A stretch of DNA of 64,000 bases from CAYXDO01 sp964463485 (lineage in GTDB: Bacteria; Myxococcota; Kuafuiibacteriia; Kuafuiibacteriales; Kuafuiibacteriaceae). Below are positions 9,137-18,193 of this stretch, one piece after another. The position numbers and the translations under genes were made by a program. How positions within the stretch are numbered: position 1 is the stretch's first letter; each line of letters begins with the position of its first letter. The notes beneath the pieces are model-generated. The model saw only the letters and a list, made by a program, of their open reading frames with translations. It did no database searches and had not been told where the DNA came from. The DNA lies in NCBI GenBank assembly GCA_964463485.1, contig CAYXDO010000046.1:5642-69641 (forward strand), written 5' to 3'.

Positions 9137-10498
9137 TCAGGGGGGAGCGCGCCGGAAGTAGATGAATCGCTGATCGGTGTTGAAAAAGCGCTTGAGCCCC
9201 CAGCGCGGAAGAGTTGGGTCGAGCTGAAGGTCCTCGATCGACCCTGTCTCCGGATCATACTGCTCGAGCACCATGGGAGGCGCATCCGGATCGATCATGA
9301 GTTGCTGGAGTGTTGCGACGTGCAAAGGGACGCCGCGTTCGGTTCGCGCTCCGAGGATCACAAGAGTCAGATCGATCCAGACCCATCGATTCAGCTGTTC
9401 GTCGAAGTATTCGTTGGTCGCGTGACCGTCCGCCGTCACGACGGGAACGCCGCTTCCTGGGCGCTCCTTCCCGCGGAGTCGCACGATCCGCGATGCGATC
9501 CCGAACGAGGCGGCCGCGCGCGAGTATATCTTTGCGTAATTGTCGCACCAAAGTCGCTCTTGACCCGCGATCGCGCGACGGTACTGCTCGAACGGCGTTT
9601 CGCGGCTCAACTCGTCAGACGGGACCCCATTTTTGGCGCCGACTCCGTTCATGATCGCCAGCGCCAGCGCACGTGCGCGATCGTGCGTGCTATCGAGGTT
9701 GGCCAGCCGCTCGCCCCAGGTTGTCTGTGCGAACTCGATCTCTTCCTCCGTCGCTTCGTCGAGTACCCAATCGTCGACGGTCGGCGCCGAAAATGGGATC
9801 TCACTCCACTCGATCACGATCGCGCCGGCGGACGTTCTGCCGCTCGCGGCATAGTGCTCCGGGGTGTACAGACGCGCGCTTAGCTGCCTCGGATCGGCTC
9901 GTGCTCCGTCGGTGTACACGGCCTGCAACCAGACGGCGAAGTGTACGACGGGGGCACCGGTGGGCACTTCGACTCGAACTCTCTCGGCCTCGAATCCCAT
10001 CTCCGGCAGCAACTCTGCTCCATCGACGAGCCCGTAAGCCGCGCCTAGAAATTCCGGTCGGTCTGATCGAATCGCCAAAACGACCGCGTTTCTTTCGCTG
10101 GTCACCTCTACCAGCGACAGCTCGGATTTGGGCGAGTACAGCGAAGCCCAGTCGACACCCAGCTCGATCGAAACGGGTGGAGCGACAGCGGTCGAAGGCT
10201 CGCTCGCCGTCGCCGAAGACGCCGCAGGGTGGGGCGAATCGAAGTGCGAAAGCACCTGCGGCGAGAGGCTCCCAGGGGCTCCGCGGATCGCTCGCCTCGG
10301 TGCCGCTGCGGACCGGTCGACGCGATTGGCCGGTCCTTGTCGCTCGACCGGTTCGACCACCTCGTCCTCTTGGACCACACGTGCGCAGCTCCACAGGCAG
10401 AGGGTGACGAGCGCGGTGGTGGTGGCGCCCAAGCTGCTACTTCCCATTCCGCCCCATTCCATCCCAGGCGGCGCGATCCTGCAAACATTGGGTTTCAC
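9137..10498 (-). CDS. Transglutaminase-like lipoprotein
   Basis: Predicted envelope lipoprotein, 453 aa. A hydrophobic segment ends in a LWSC lipobox about 35 residues in. The C-terminal half is a transglutaminase-like core with all three catalytic residues in order: Cys in ERLWCDNY, His in DGHATNEYF and Asp in WVWIDLT. Such domains act as cysteine proteases or acyl-transferases on surface proteins. The GTG start at 10498 overlaps the stop of the upstream GT2 gene (GTGA), arguing for coupling; ATG 10447 is an alternative nearer the signal. Residues 70-250 have no recognised domain. Confidence 0.75.
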   Translation of the reverse strand: MKPNVCRIAPPGMEWGGMGSSSLGATTTALVTLCLWSCARVVQEDEVVEPVERQGPANRVDRSAAAPRRAIRGAPGSLSPQVLSHFDSPHPAASSATASEPSTAVAPPVSIELGVDWASLYSPKSELSLVEVTSERNAVVLAIRSDRPEFLGAAYGLVDGAELLPEMGFEAERVRVEVPTGAPVVHFAVWLQAVYTDGARADPRQLSARLYTPEHYAASGRTSAGAIVIEWSEIPFSAPTVDDWVLDEATEEEIEFAQTTWGERLANLDSTHDRARALALAIMNGVGAKNGVPSDELSRETPFEQYRRAIAGQERLWCDNYAKIYSRAAASFGIASRIVRLRGKERPGSGVPVVTADGHATNEYFDEQLNRWVWIDLTLVILGARTERGVPLHVATLQQLMIDPDAPPMVLEQYDPETGSIEDLQLDPTLPRWGLKRFFNTDQRFIYFRRAPP

Positions 10499-11520
10499 TC
10501 GGCTCGAGAAGGACTCGTCGGAGCTTCCGCTCGCCCGTCCAGGGGACCGCGGCTACTCATCTGCGGGACCGACGAGATTTCCATGACGAAGGCTTGAAGC
10601 AGCAGCTGAATTCCAACCAGGAGCGGCAAGCCGGCGATCATGACCTGGCCCGCCGTGGTGGCATGGCCCGTCGCTATCGAGCGAACCCAGTAGGTCGCCC
10701 CAAAACCCGCGCCGAACAGGACGAGCGGCGTGCCCAAGAGCAGAAACAGCGCGACGGCCGTGAAGTCGGCCACGAAGTGCTTCTGCCAGATTCGCCAGAC
10801 CATCGAGGCGAGGAGGCGAAACGGAAAGGTGAAGAGCGCGTGAGAGACTCGGAGCGAGCTGGTCTCTTCGCCGTACCTTGCGGGCATTGGAACGTCTCGG
10901 ACCGCCGCCCCGAGGACGTTCAGCCACACGAGCATCGATGTTTCGAAATAGTAACGGTCGGCGAGGGAGTCGAAAGGGATCTCCTCGAGCGCTTCCCTGC
11001 GAATCGCCGTGAACCCATTCGTAGGGTCGAAGACGTTCCAATAACCCGCGGCGAATTTCGTGAGAAAAGAGAGTCCGAGGTTCCCGACTCGTCTCACCAA
11101 CGGCATGTGGCGCAGCGCTGCGCGGTCCCGAAATCGGTTGCCTTTGGTGTAGTCGGCGTGCCCGAGCAGTATGGGGCGAATGAGTGCCGGCATGTGATCT
11201 GGGTTCATTTGTCCGTCGCCGTCCATCTTCACGGCGATGTCGGCGCCGAGCTCCAGCGCCTTTTTGTAGCCCGATTTCATGGCTCCTCCGACACCGGTGT
11301 TCCTTTCGTGGCGAAGCACATGGACACGAGGATCGACGGTCCGTCGAGCGACCTCGAACGTGTCGTCACGGCTCGCGTCATCGACGACTACGACGAGCTC
11401 GACGAAATCCGGAACGGTGCGGATCACCGCTTCGAGGTGGGCGCCGACGTTGAATGCCGGAATGACGACGGCGATCCGCGCCGAGAGAGGGTCGGCGCGG
11501 CGGGCGAGCGCGGTCGGCAC
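10495..11520 (-). CDS. Family 2 glycosyltransferase, DPM-like with two membrane helices
   Basis: GT-A fold transferase of 341 aa, probably transferring a sugar from a nucleotide to polyprenyl phosphate. Seen: IAVVIPAFN at residue 16, VVDDASRDDT, and the metal-binding DGDGQM around residue 100, followed by KGNRF. Two hydrophobic helices at the C-terminus (ALFLLLGTPLVLFGAGF and a second near residue 300) match the DPM/GtrB membrane anchor. First gene of the three-gene minus-strand group; coupled by GTGA to the transglutaminase-like lipoprotein. Confidence 0.85.
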   Translation of the reverse strand: MPTALARRADPLSARIAVVIPAFNVGAHLEAVIRTVPDFVELVVVVDDASRDDTFEVARRTVDPRVHVLRHERNTGVGGAMKSGYKKALELGADIAVKMDGDGQMNPDHMPALIRPILLGHADYTKGNRFRDRAALRHMPLVRRVGNLGLSFLTKFAAGYWNVFDPTNGFTAIRREALEEIPFDSLADRYYFETSMLVWLNVLGAAVRDVPMPARYGEETSSLRVSHALFTFPFRLLASMVWRIWQKHFVADFTAVALFLLLGTPLVLFGAGFGATYWVRSIATGHATTAGQVMIAGLPLLVGIQLLLQAFVMEISSVPQMSSRGPLDGRAEAPTSPSRAE

Positions 11521-11609
11521 GCGGCTGCTTGGCTCATGGGCACGCCAAGATCAACGCTCACGCTGATCGTTTGCTGTACTTCGCCGCGGACCTCGACTAG
11601 AGGCGCGGC

Positions 11610-12533
11610 ATGACGATCCATCGTTTTCGGAGGGTCCGTTCGGGCCTCTCGATCTCAGCGGCGACTCTCATGCTCGCGTGCGATTCACCTTCGAAGCCGG
11701 CCGCGCCGAGCACGCCTCCGCAGAGCGCGGCGCCCGCGACGCCCGCCAAGCCCGCGGGCCCGGCCATGCCCGGGATGGTCCCCGCACCGCCGGACGTCGC
11801 TGCAGCGCCCGCGGATGCTGCCAAGACTCCTTCTGGGCTCGCGTCGAAGGTCATGAAGCCTGGTATGGGTACCGTGCACCCGAAGGCGGCCGATTCCGTC
11901 AAAGTCCACTACACGGGTTGGACCACGGACGGGCGAATGTTCGATAGCTCGGTGGTGCGCGGCTCGCCCGCGACCTTTCCGCTCGACCAAGTGATCAAGG
12001 GCTGGACCGAGGGCGTGCAGCTCATGGTGGAGGGCGAGACTCGGCGGTTCTGGATTCCGTCGGCCCTCGCCTACGGGGACACTCCGTCGCGACCGGGCGC
12101 TCCGGTCGGGATGTTGGTGTTCGACGTCGAGCTGCTCTCGATTACGCCGGCGCCTCCTGGGCTCGACGTACCGTCGGACGTCGCGGCAGCGCCGGCGGAC
12201 GCGAAGAAGACCGCGTCCGGGCTCGTCTACAAGTCACTGAAGGCTGGGTCGGGACCCAAGCCGAAGGCCTCCGACATGGTCAAGGTCCACTACTCGGGAT
12301 GGACGACGAACGGACAGATGTTCGACTCGTCGGTGCGCCGCGGTCAGCCCGCCACTTTTCCGCTGAACGGAGTCATCAAGGGTTGGACGGAGGGCGTCCA
12401 ACTCATGAGTGTCGGGGAGAAGACCAGATTCTGGATTCCTGCGGGCCTGGCCTACGGAGAGAATCCGGGCGGCGGTCGACCCGGTGGCATGCTCGTGTTC
12501 GACATCGAGCTCCTCGAGATCTTGAAGCAGTAG
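11610..12533 (+). CDS. Lipoprotein with two FKBP peptidyl-prolyl isomerase domains
   Basis: Periplasmic or outer-membrane foldase, 307 aa. The signal ends in LMLAC, followed by a Pro/Ala-rich linker. Two FKBP domains (about 75-183 and 200-307) are near copies: each has VKVHYxGWTTxGxMFDSS, PATFPL, VIKGWTEGVQLM, RFWIP and a GMLVFDxELL end strand, covering the usual proline-pocket residues (Tyr, Phe-Asp, Trp). This is a recent internal duplication. AGAGGCG precedes the ATG. The closest named relatives would be FkpA/Mip-type isomerases, but these lack their dimerisation helix. Confidence 0.9.
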   Translation: MTIHRFRRVRSGLSISAATLMLACDSPSKPAAPSTPPQSAAPATPAKPAGPAMPGMVPAPPDVAAAPADAAKTPSGLASKVMKPGMGTVHPKAADSVKVHYTGWTTDGRMFDSSVVRGSPATFPLDQVIKGWTEGVQLMVEGETRRFWIPSALAYGDTPSRPGAPVGMLVFDVELLSITPAPPGLDVPSDVAAAPADAKKTASGLVYKSLKAGSGPKPKASDMVKVHYSGWTTNGQMFDSSVRRGQPATFPLNGVIKGWTEGVQLMSVGEKTRFWIPAGLAYGENPGGGRPGGMLVFDIELLEILKQ

Positions 12534-12558
12534 GGCCTCGCTCGAGGCAGGGTCCGCT

Positions 12559-12647
12559 TGGGGCCGCTGGCAGTTGCCTGCGACTACTCACACCTGCGGA
12601 AATCGACCTGGTCCGGTGAGGCCGCAGGCAAGGCGCCTGCGGCCCCA
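12559..12647. repeat. Paired REP-like palindrome between convergent genes
   Basis: An outer inverted repeat (TGGGGCCGC at 12559, GCGGCCCCA at 12639) encloses a degenerate inner copy and a perfect 10-bp hairpin (GGCCGCAGGC, loop AAGGC, GCCTGCGGCC; 12620-12644). It shares the GCAGGC/GCCTGC core with 7153-7173. It lies between convergent genes and could terminate both. Confidence 0.6.
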
Positions 12648-12652
12648 GGGCA

Positions 12653-12682
12653 GAGTCAGATCGAGTCAGATCGAGTCAGATC
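12653..12682. repeat. 10-bp tandem repeat, 3 units
   Basis: Three perfect GAGTCAGATC units abut the REP palindrome and overlap the stop codon of the minus-strand Spy-like gene. The embedded octamer TCAGATCG also builds the large minisatellite at the right end of the window. Confidence 0.8.
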
Positions 12683-13143
12683 GATAGCCAGCCCGACCGG
12701 AGCAGGTAGGCGAGCCGCGATCGCTGATCCTTGTTCAGCATCCCGTGGGTGCGCTCGAGGGTGCGCAAGACCTCGTCGGCGAGCTTTCGAGCGCTCTGGA
12801 CGCGGCGTTCGAGCGCCTCCTTCGCTTTGGTGGCGTCGAAGGCGTCGCCTTCGAGGGCGTCGGCGATCTGACCGATCGTGCGCTGATCGTCGACCGCGGC
12901 CTGGGCGCGCTCGGTCTTGATGTCGTTGAGGATCTGGGCGAGCAGCTTGACCTGCTCGTCGTCGAGCTCGAGCTTGTGGGCCATGAAGCGGAGCGGCCTT
13001 CTGACCCCGAAGGGCGAGTCACCCCTTCCGGACGCCTCCCGCATCTCCTCGCCGCCGGGCGCTTCGCAACCGGCTTCGGCGTGGCAGCCGGCGTTGGCCC
13101 ATTGCTGGGCGCGTTTCCATCCATACAGCACTGCTGGGTGCAT
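12676..13143 (-). CDS. Spy/CpxP-like (LTxxQ-type) small protein
   Basis: 155-aa helical protein. The second half has FMAHKLELDDEQVKLL and a terminal LNKDQRSRLAYLL, the paired motif of Spy/CpxP/periplasmic heavy-metal-sensor proteins, which cradle unfolded clients or sense metal. The start is fixed by GGAG 8 nt before ATG 13143 and gives MHPAVLYGWKRAQQW, without a clear signal peptide, so export is doubtful. A CH/C-rich stretch (GCHAEAGCEAPG) follows. Convergent with the FKBP gene; monocistronic. Confidence 0.65.
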   Translation of the reverse strand: MHPAVLYGWKRAQQWANAGCHAEAGCEAPGGEEMREASGRGDSPFGVRRPLRFMAHKLELDDEQVKLLAQILNDIKTERAQAAVDDQRTIGQIADALEGDAFDATKAKEALERRVQSARKLADEVLRTLERTHGMLNKDQRSRLAYLLRSGWLSI

Positions 13144-13333
13144 CGATTGACTCCATCTCGCCGGGGCCATCGCTCCCGGCGGGTTTCATTCTGCACGGGC
13201 GAAATGCCTCGCGCGAGAAGGCGACCCTAGGCGCCGTCCCAAGGGCGTCAAGCGGGTCCGTAAAGGACATATTCAGTCCAAAGTATTCGAACGAGCGCTT
13301 GACCGGAGAAGCTCGAAGGGCGTTCCTTTTTTC

Positions 13334-13876
13334 ATGACGAACCTCGAATTCATCCCGCTCTCGAAAGCCGCCGTCACCTACGCCACCCTGGAGCTCCCCT
13401 TTGCCCAGCTCCGGGTGAGCGTTGGGGCGCGTGGCCTACTGCGCGTGGAGCTTGCGAGCCCACAGGGGCTGGCTGGCCCGACGTCCGAGCTCGCGCTCGC
13501 CGCAGCGACGGAGCTCGAGGCGCTCGTTTGGGGAAGGCGCGAGGACTTCGGCCTTCCCATCGAGCTCGCCGGAACACCGTTCGAGCGGGAAGTCTGGCAA
13601 GCGCTGGCTCGCATTCCGCGCGGCCGCACCTCGACCTACGGCAGGCTCGCTTCCGAGCTAGGTCGGACCTCCGCGGCCCGCGCGGTGGGTTCGGCGTGTC
13701 ACAAAAACCCCGTTCCCATCGTCATTCCGTGCCATCGCGTGGTGGGCTCCACCGGCGCGCTCACGGGTTACGCGCTTGGGTTACCCATCAAGAGTGCGCT
13801 GCTCGGCCTCGAGGGGGCGGAAAGCGCGCCTACCTCGTGGCCGCTCCAGCATGTTATCCAGCTCCCGGCTTCATGA
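13334..13876 (+). CDS. ogt: Methylated-DNA-protein cysteine methyltransferase
   Basis: Suicide repair enzyme for O6-alkylguanine, 180 aa, usual Ogt length. The DNA-binding domain shows FEREVWQALARIPRGRTSTYG, the RAVGSACHKNP helix, and the alkyl-acceptor motif IPCHRVVG with its Cys near residue 137. The stop overlaps the ATG of the aconitase-family gene (ATGA), an unusual pairing of DNA repair with a hydro-lyase. Confidence 0.95.
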   Translation: MTNLEFIPLSKAAVTYATLELPFAQLRVSVGARGLLRVELASPQGLAGPTSELALAAATELEALVWGRREDFGLPIELAGTPFEREVWQALARIPRGRTSTYGRLASELGRTSAARAVGSACHKNPVPIVIPCHRVVGSTGALTGYALGLPIKSALLGLEGAESAPTSWPLQHVIQLPAS

Positions 13877-15846
13877 AGCTCGAAGGTCGCATTCTCTATC
13901 TCACCGAAGACGCGGACCAGCTTCGCGCTCAGCTCGCTGGCGAGCCCGTGCGGTTCGTCAACGCAGGCTCGCCGCGCTCGCCGCGGTTCGCCGCGAGCAC
14001 TCCGCCCCGCCTTCATTACGGCGTCAATACCGACGCGATGATCAGCGGAGCGGCCTGCACACTCGGCTACACCAAAGAGATCCTCGGCCCCTACTTCCTC
14101 GAGTCCTTCAAAGACGTCGTGGCCAAGGACACGATGAAGCGCTCGCGGGTCCAGGTGATCGTCGGCGGCGACGCCTACGGCTCGGGTTCGAGCCGTGAGG
14201 TCGCGGTCGTGGCCCACCAAGGCGCGGGCGTCGAGCTCGTCGTCGCTCGAAGCTTCCAGCGGATCTTCCAAGAGAACATGGTCTACTGCGGGCTCCCGTT
14301 CACGACTGACTTCTCCGTGCTCGATCGACTCGCTGCCGGAGAGGACGTCGACACCCGCGCGCTGGCCGCCGAGCTCCCCGCCTTCTTCCGATCGGTCGCG
14401 GCGAGCGGCGGGCTGCTCGCCTACGGCGACAAGCTCCTCGGGGGCGAGCTTTCACCGACCTACGCCACCGATGTGGCGGCTCGACCTCTGAACGCGGTCG
14501 AAAAGATCATCGCCCGCAAGACCTTCCGCGGGGCTGGTCAGCCGCTCGGCATTGCGGCCGTAGCGCCCGGCGATCAGGTGTTGTGTGAAGCCGGTTTTCG
14601 CGGCGTGCACGAATATACCGGCGGTATGGTCATGCAGCTCTATCGAGAGCAGTGGGACGACGCGCCCATCGAGCGCCCGGAGCTCGTCGCCGCGTTCGAA
14701 GATCACTTCGTGTTGATGGATCACGAGACGGTGCCAGAGCGCGTCAAGCAACAGCGGCTCGCCCCCGCCAAGGCCCTCGCCCAAGAGATGGTCGAGGCCG
14801 CGATGCAATCGGGGCTGAGGCTGCATGGACCGGGGCGCGCGCTGCCTGCCGGCGTGTGCCACCGGCTCGTGGTCGAAGATTACGCCTTGCCGGGCACGAT
14901 CATCGTCCTCACTGACAGCCACACTCCGACCGCCGGCGTGATGAATACCTTCGCGTTCGGCGTCGGGTCGACGGCGATGGCTTTTGCACTTCGAACCGGC
15001 TTGGTGCCTGTCACCGTTCCGAAGACGGTGCGAGTACACGTCACCGGTAAGCCCACCGGAGGCTTGTCTCCCAAGGACTTGATCCTCCACCTCATCGGCG
15101 ACCCCTATTTCCGAGAGGAACATTGGCGCGAATCGCCGACCGACACGTGTGTGATCGAATTCGGCGGCGACGGGCTCGATCACTGGAACGTCGACGAGCT
15201 CAGCGTGCTCACCAACATGACCGTCGAAGGCGGATTGATGACGGGCATCGTGGAGCCTCGAGCGCCGATCGCTGAGTTCCTCCGGCAGCGGCGAGGCCTG
15301 ACAGAGCAAGCCATCGAGGCGCTCTTCGTCCGCCCCGACGAAGGCGCACGCTACGCGCGAACCATCGACGTCGACCTGAAAGACGTTCCCTTGACCGTCG
15401 CGACCCCTGGCGACTCGCGAAATCGCAAGCGCCTCGACGAGCTCGCGCCGACCGCGATTCACAACGTCGTGATCGCCTCGTGCACCGGAGGCTCGCTGGC
15501 CGACCTTCGGGCCGCGGCGGACGTCCTTCGTGGGCGCACGCTGGCCAAAGGGGTGCGGATGACCGTGACACCATCGAGCCATGACGTGGCAGAGGCGGCC
15601 GAGAGCGAAGGGATCTTGTCGCTCTTTCGTTCCCTTGGCGCAGTAGTGACCGAGCCTGGGTGCGGGTCGTGTATCGGCAACGGACCAGGCATCCCGCTCG
15701 AGGGTGAGACGACCGCGAGCACGACCAACCGGAACTTCGACCGCCGGATGGGCGCGCCGGGACCGGTGTATCTGGTCTCACCCGCGGTCGCAGCGGCCTC
15801 GGCGATCGCCGGGCGCTTGTGTGATCCGCGTTCGCTCGAGTCATGA
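13873..15846 (+). CDS. Aconitase-family hydro-lyase, swivel domain first
   Basis: 657-aa fused dehydratase. The small swivel domain is N-terminal (about 35-190; YGSGSSRE substrate-phosphate loop), and the Fe-S catalytic domain follows (about 215-650; LTDSHTPTAG, VIASCTGG, then PGCGSCIGNGP giving the three cluster cysteines). This order is the reverse of aconitase and joins what are separate LeuC and LeuD subunits in isopropylmalate isomerase. It probably interconverts a 2- and 3-hydroxy tricarboxylate or a malate-type acid; the exact substrate cannot be read. The start overlaps the ogt stop by ATGA. GSGSSRE and all three Cys are intact, so it is likely active. Confidence 0.85.
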   Translation: MKLEGRILYLTEDADQLRAQLAGEPVRFVNAGSPRSPRFAASTPPRLHYGVNTDAMISGAACTLGYTKEILGPYFLESFKDVVAKDTMKRSRVQVIVGGDAYGSGSSREVAVVAHQGAGVELVVARSFQRIFQENMVYCGLPFTTDFSVLDRLAAGEDVDTRALAAELPAFFRSVAASGGLLAYGDKLLGGELSPTYATDVAARPLNAVEKIIARKTFRGAGQPLGIAAVAPGDQVLCEAGFRGVHEYTGGMVMQLYREQWDDAPIERPELVAAFEDHFVLMDHETVPERVKQQRLAPAKALAQEMVEAAMQSGLRLHGPGRALPAGVCHRLVVEDYALPGTIIVLTDSHTPTAGVMNTFAFGVGSTAMAFALRTGLVPVTVPKTVRVHVTGKPTGGLSPKDLILHLIGDPYFREEHWRESPTDTCVIEFGGDGLDHWNVDELSVLTNMTVEGGLMTGIVEPRAPIAEFLRQRRGLTEQAIEALFVRPDEGARYARTIDVDLKDVPLTVATPGDSRNRKRLDELAPTAIHNVVIASCTGGSLADLRAAADVLRGRTLAKGVRMTVTPSSHDVAEAAESEGILSLFRSLGAVVTEPGCGSCIGNGPGIPLEGETTASTTNRNFDRRMGAPGPVYLVSPAVAAASAIAGRLCDPRSLES

Positions 15847-15852
15847 CGCGGC

Positions 15853-15870
15853 CGTTTGCAGGCGCAAACG
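15853..15870. terminator. Candidate bidirectional terminator hairpin
   Basis: A perfect 7-bp stem (CGTTTGC, loop AGGC, GCAAACG) lies in the 38-nt gap between the convergent aconitase-family and pilin-like genes. There is no clear T-tract, so the terminator call is inferred from position. Confidence 0.5.
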
Positions 15871-15884
15871 TCCGTCATTGAAGG

Positions 15885-16478
15885 TCAGTAAACGTTCGGG
15901 TCGCAGTCGACCACTTCGGACGCGCTGATGGCTGTTGCGCAGGTCGAGAGGCCGTCGTGAACCATGCCCACGACCATGCCCATTTGGTTCGCGGACCGGT
16001 ACGCCAAGTTGCCTTCCTGAGCGTCGGCGTCCAGGTCAGCCTGCCCGCCGATCGCAAACTCCGCGGTGGTGGTACCTGCGGCCATTCGGTGAGGCGATCG
16101 GAACTGCCAGTAAATCTGTCCCGAGGGCGCAAAGCCGATGCAGTCGAAGGTGGTGCAAGTGTTCGTCGAGGTGCGGTCGCAGGTCGATGGGCAGAGAAAC
16201 GCAGGAGCATTCCAGGCCGTCTTCAGAGCTCCTGGAAGGACGCCGGGTTGAGTCTGGGTGATGTCGGCGTAGTTGTCGTGTTCGCTCCGAAACGCCTCCT
16301 GGCTGATTCGGATGCCGCTGAACGCGGTCCGGGCCTCGGCGGTCTTCGAGCGGAGCTGATAGCGAATGAAGTTCGGGATGGCGAGCGCGGCGAGGACACC
16401 GATGATGGCGACGACGATCATCAGCTCGATCAGCGTGAAGCCGCTCGCCGACCGTCTCTTCTTGGTCCCTGCCGTCAT
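15885..16478 (-). CDS. Type IV pilin/pseudopilin-like protein
   Basis: 197 aa with a textbook class III signal: a short basic leader ending in G then FTLIELMIVVAIIGVLAALA (cleavage near residue 13, Glu5 of the mature protein present). The globular part has six Cys in two clusters (CPSTCDRTSTNTC and later), probably disulfides. It may be a minor pilin, a general-secretion pseudopilin or a PilA paralogue; no pilus assembly genes are adjacent. Confidence 0.85.
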   Translation of the reverse strand: MTAGTKKRRSASGFTLIELMIVVAIIGVLAALAIPNFIRYQLRSKTAEARTAFSGIRISQEAFRSEHDNYADITQTQPGVLPGALKTAWNAPAFLCPSTCDRTSTNTCTTFDCIGFAPSGQIYWQFRSPHRMAAGTTTAEFAIGGQADLDADAQEGNLAYRSANQMGMVVGMVHDGLSTCATAISASEVVDCDPNVY

Positions 16479-16512
16479 AGGGAAGGAGCTTACTCCTTCG
16501 CATCGTCTTGGT

Positions 16513-18102
16513 CTACTGTGGGGCGTCCGTGTGCCACTCGAGCGCGCGGTGCTCGGCCAACGTGAGCAGCGCCTTCATAATCGACTTTCCGAGCGCCGCG
16601 CTCGGGATCGTGTCCGTTGCCGCCGCGTACCCATCGAAGATCTCCGGGAGAGCTCGACCGTCGAGGACGGACACGAGCGCCGGGACCGAGCACTCTCCGA
16701 GCTGCAAGGGTTCGCCAGTCGGATCCAGGATCTTCCGACCGCGAACGACCCAGCCGTTCTCAGCGACGGGGCGTTCGACGACGCGGGCCATGGGAGACAA
16801 GCGTGCGCGGATCCGCGGTCCCGGCAAGGTCTGCACGGCGGTCAGGAGCGCCGATCTGCGGGCGCTCTGTTCGTTCTCGTCGGTTGGCGCAGGACCGTAG
16901 TCCGCGAGCCGCGCGCTCCAGAACTCGCTCGCAGCGAGCGGCGCGGCGATCCTCGCCATGACCCCGGAGTATGCTCCGAACAGAGTACGTTCGGACTCCG
17001 AGTAATACTCAGCCGCGAGCTCTCGATCTGCCTGGCGCTCGAGGGACGTGTGGACGACCGCCGCCGCAGCGAGTCCCGAACACAGCGCCTTGTACACCCC
17101 CTGGGTCGTCAGAGGGTCGATCACGCACGAAGCATCGCCTACCGCGAGTAGGCCCGGATGGCCGGTCGGCCGTGTCCAGGAGCGGGTCGCCGACGCTGTC
17201 AGCACGGGCGTCTCGCGAGACCCACCCCAGACGAGCGGACCCACCCAGTGACTCCTCCCCAACATCCAAAAGAACGCGTCTTCGGGAGCGCCGCGCACGG
17301 CGTCCGCGTCGAGGGCGATCGTCACGTTTCGCAGCCCATCGGAGCGGCGGGCCGAGTACAGCCAACCGTCGGGGCGGATCTCGAGCAACCCTTCGTTTGG
17401 ATCACTTGGGTCGAGAGTGGAGGAGCCCGAGAACCAAGCGGTGAGTGCGGCGGTGCGAGTCAGCCCGCGCTCCCGCGTGTTGAGTGTCCTCGACGTTCGT
17501 GCGGCCGCGCCCGTCGCGTCGAGCACGAAAGGGGCTCTGATTTGCTCACAGGTGGACAGAATCGCCACTGGATTGGGTCCGCTCAAGTCGACGTCGATCA
17601 AACCCACGCCTTCGCGGAACTCCACACCCAACTCCCGCGCGTGATTGCGAAGCAACTCATCGAAGACTCGGCGATCGACCTGGAAGCCTTGCCGCCCCTC
17701 GTCGGGGTCGAGCTCGAAGCGCTCGACGGAGTCCGGCGCGGCGACCCGAAAGCCCCGCATACGCGCGAATCCGGCCTCGCGCACGCTGTCGGCTACGCCC
17801 AGCAGCTCGAGGAGAGGCTCGATCTTGGGCGGCAGCGTCTCCCCGGGCGAGGGTCGAGGCGAGGCGGAGCGCTCGAGCACCAAGACCCGCTGCCCTAAGT
17901 TGGCGAGCGATATCGCCACCGCCATACCCGCCGGGCCCGCGCCAGCGACCAAAGCGGCGCCCGCGAAGTCCTTGGTCGACGCGCTCGAGCTCGGCCGCGG
18001 AATGGGCCTCGCTGCGAGCTCCGTCCCAACAGGACCCACCTTCGCGTCGTCCAGAGCTGCCCGAACAGCTGGCTCCCTCTCGACCACCCCGAATTCGCTC
18101 AC
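16513..18102 (-). CDS. FAD-dependent halogenase/LodB-like flavoprotein
   Basis: 529-aa flavoprotein. The Rossmann motif GAGPAGMAVAISLANLG starts near residue 53, followed by VLERS. PSPGETLPP and a C-terminal GDASCVIDPLTTQGV (FAD ribityl-binding GD motif) match the LodB/tryptophan-halogenase-like group, in which LodB helps mature a tryptophylquinone oxidase. No LodA-type partner is visible nearby, so the substrate is unknown. Residues 395-529 form an unassigned C-terminal region. The start GTG 18102 lacks a good ribosome site, and the first 45 residues are low complexity, so it could start later. Confidence 0.7.
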   Translation of the reverse strand: MSEFGVVEREPAVRAALDDAKVGPVGTELAARPIPRPSSSASTKDFAGAALVAGAGPAGMAVAISLANLGQRVLVLERSASPRPSPGETLPPKIEPLLELLGVADSVREAGFARMRGFRVAAPDSVERFELDPDEGRQGFQVDRRVFDELLRNHARELGVEFREGVGLIDVDLSGPNPVAILSTCEQIRAPFVLDATGAAARTSRTLNTRERGLTRTAALTAWFSGSSTLDPSDPNEGLLEIRPDGWLYSARRSDGLRNVTIALDADAVRGAPEDAFFWMLGRSHWVGPLVWGGSRETPVLTASATRSWTRPTGHPGLLAVGDASCVIDPLTTQGVYKALCSGLAAAAVVHTSLERQADRELAAEYYSESERTLFGAYSGVMARIAAPLAASEFWSARLADYGPAPTDENEQSARRSALLTAVQTLPGPRIRARLSPMARVVERPVAENGWVVRGRKILDPTGEPLQLGECSVPALVSVLDGRALPEIFDGYAAATDTIPSAALGKSIMKALLTLAEHRALEWHTDAPQ

Positions 18103-18193
18103 TCTGGAAGTTTATGCCGAGGTATTCGTCGAGACCATGCCCTCGGACAAGTTGCCCGCTCGATCCGAAGCTGCGATTTGCAGAGGCCCATAC

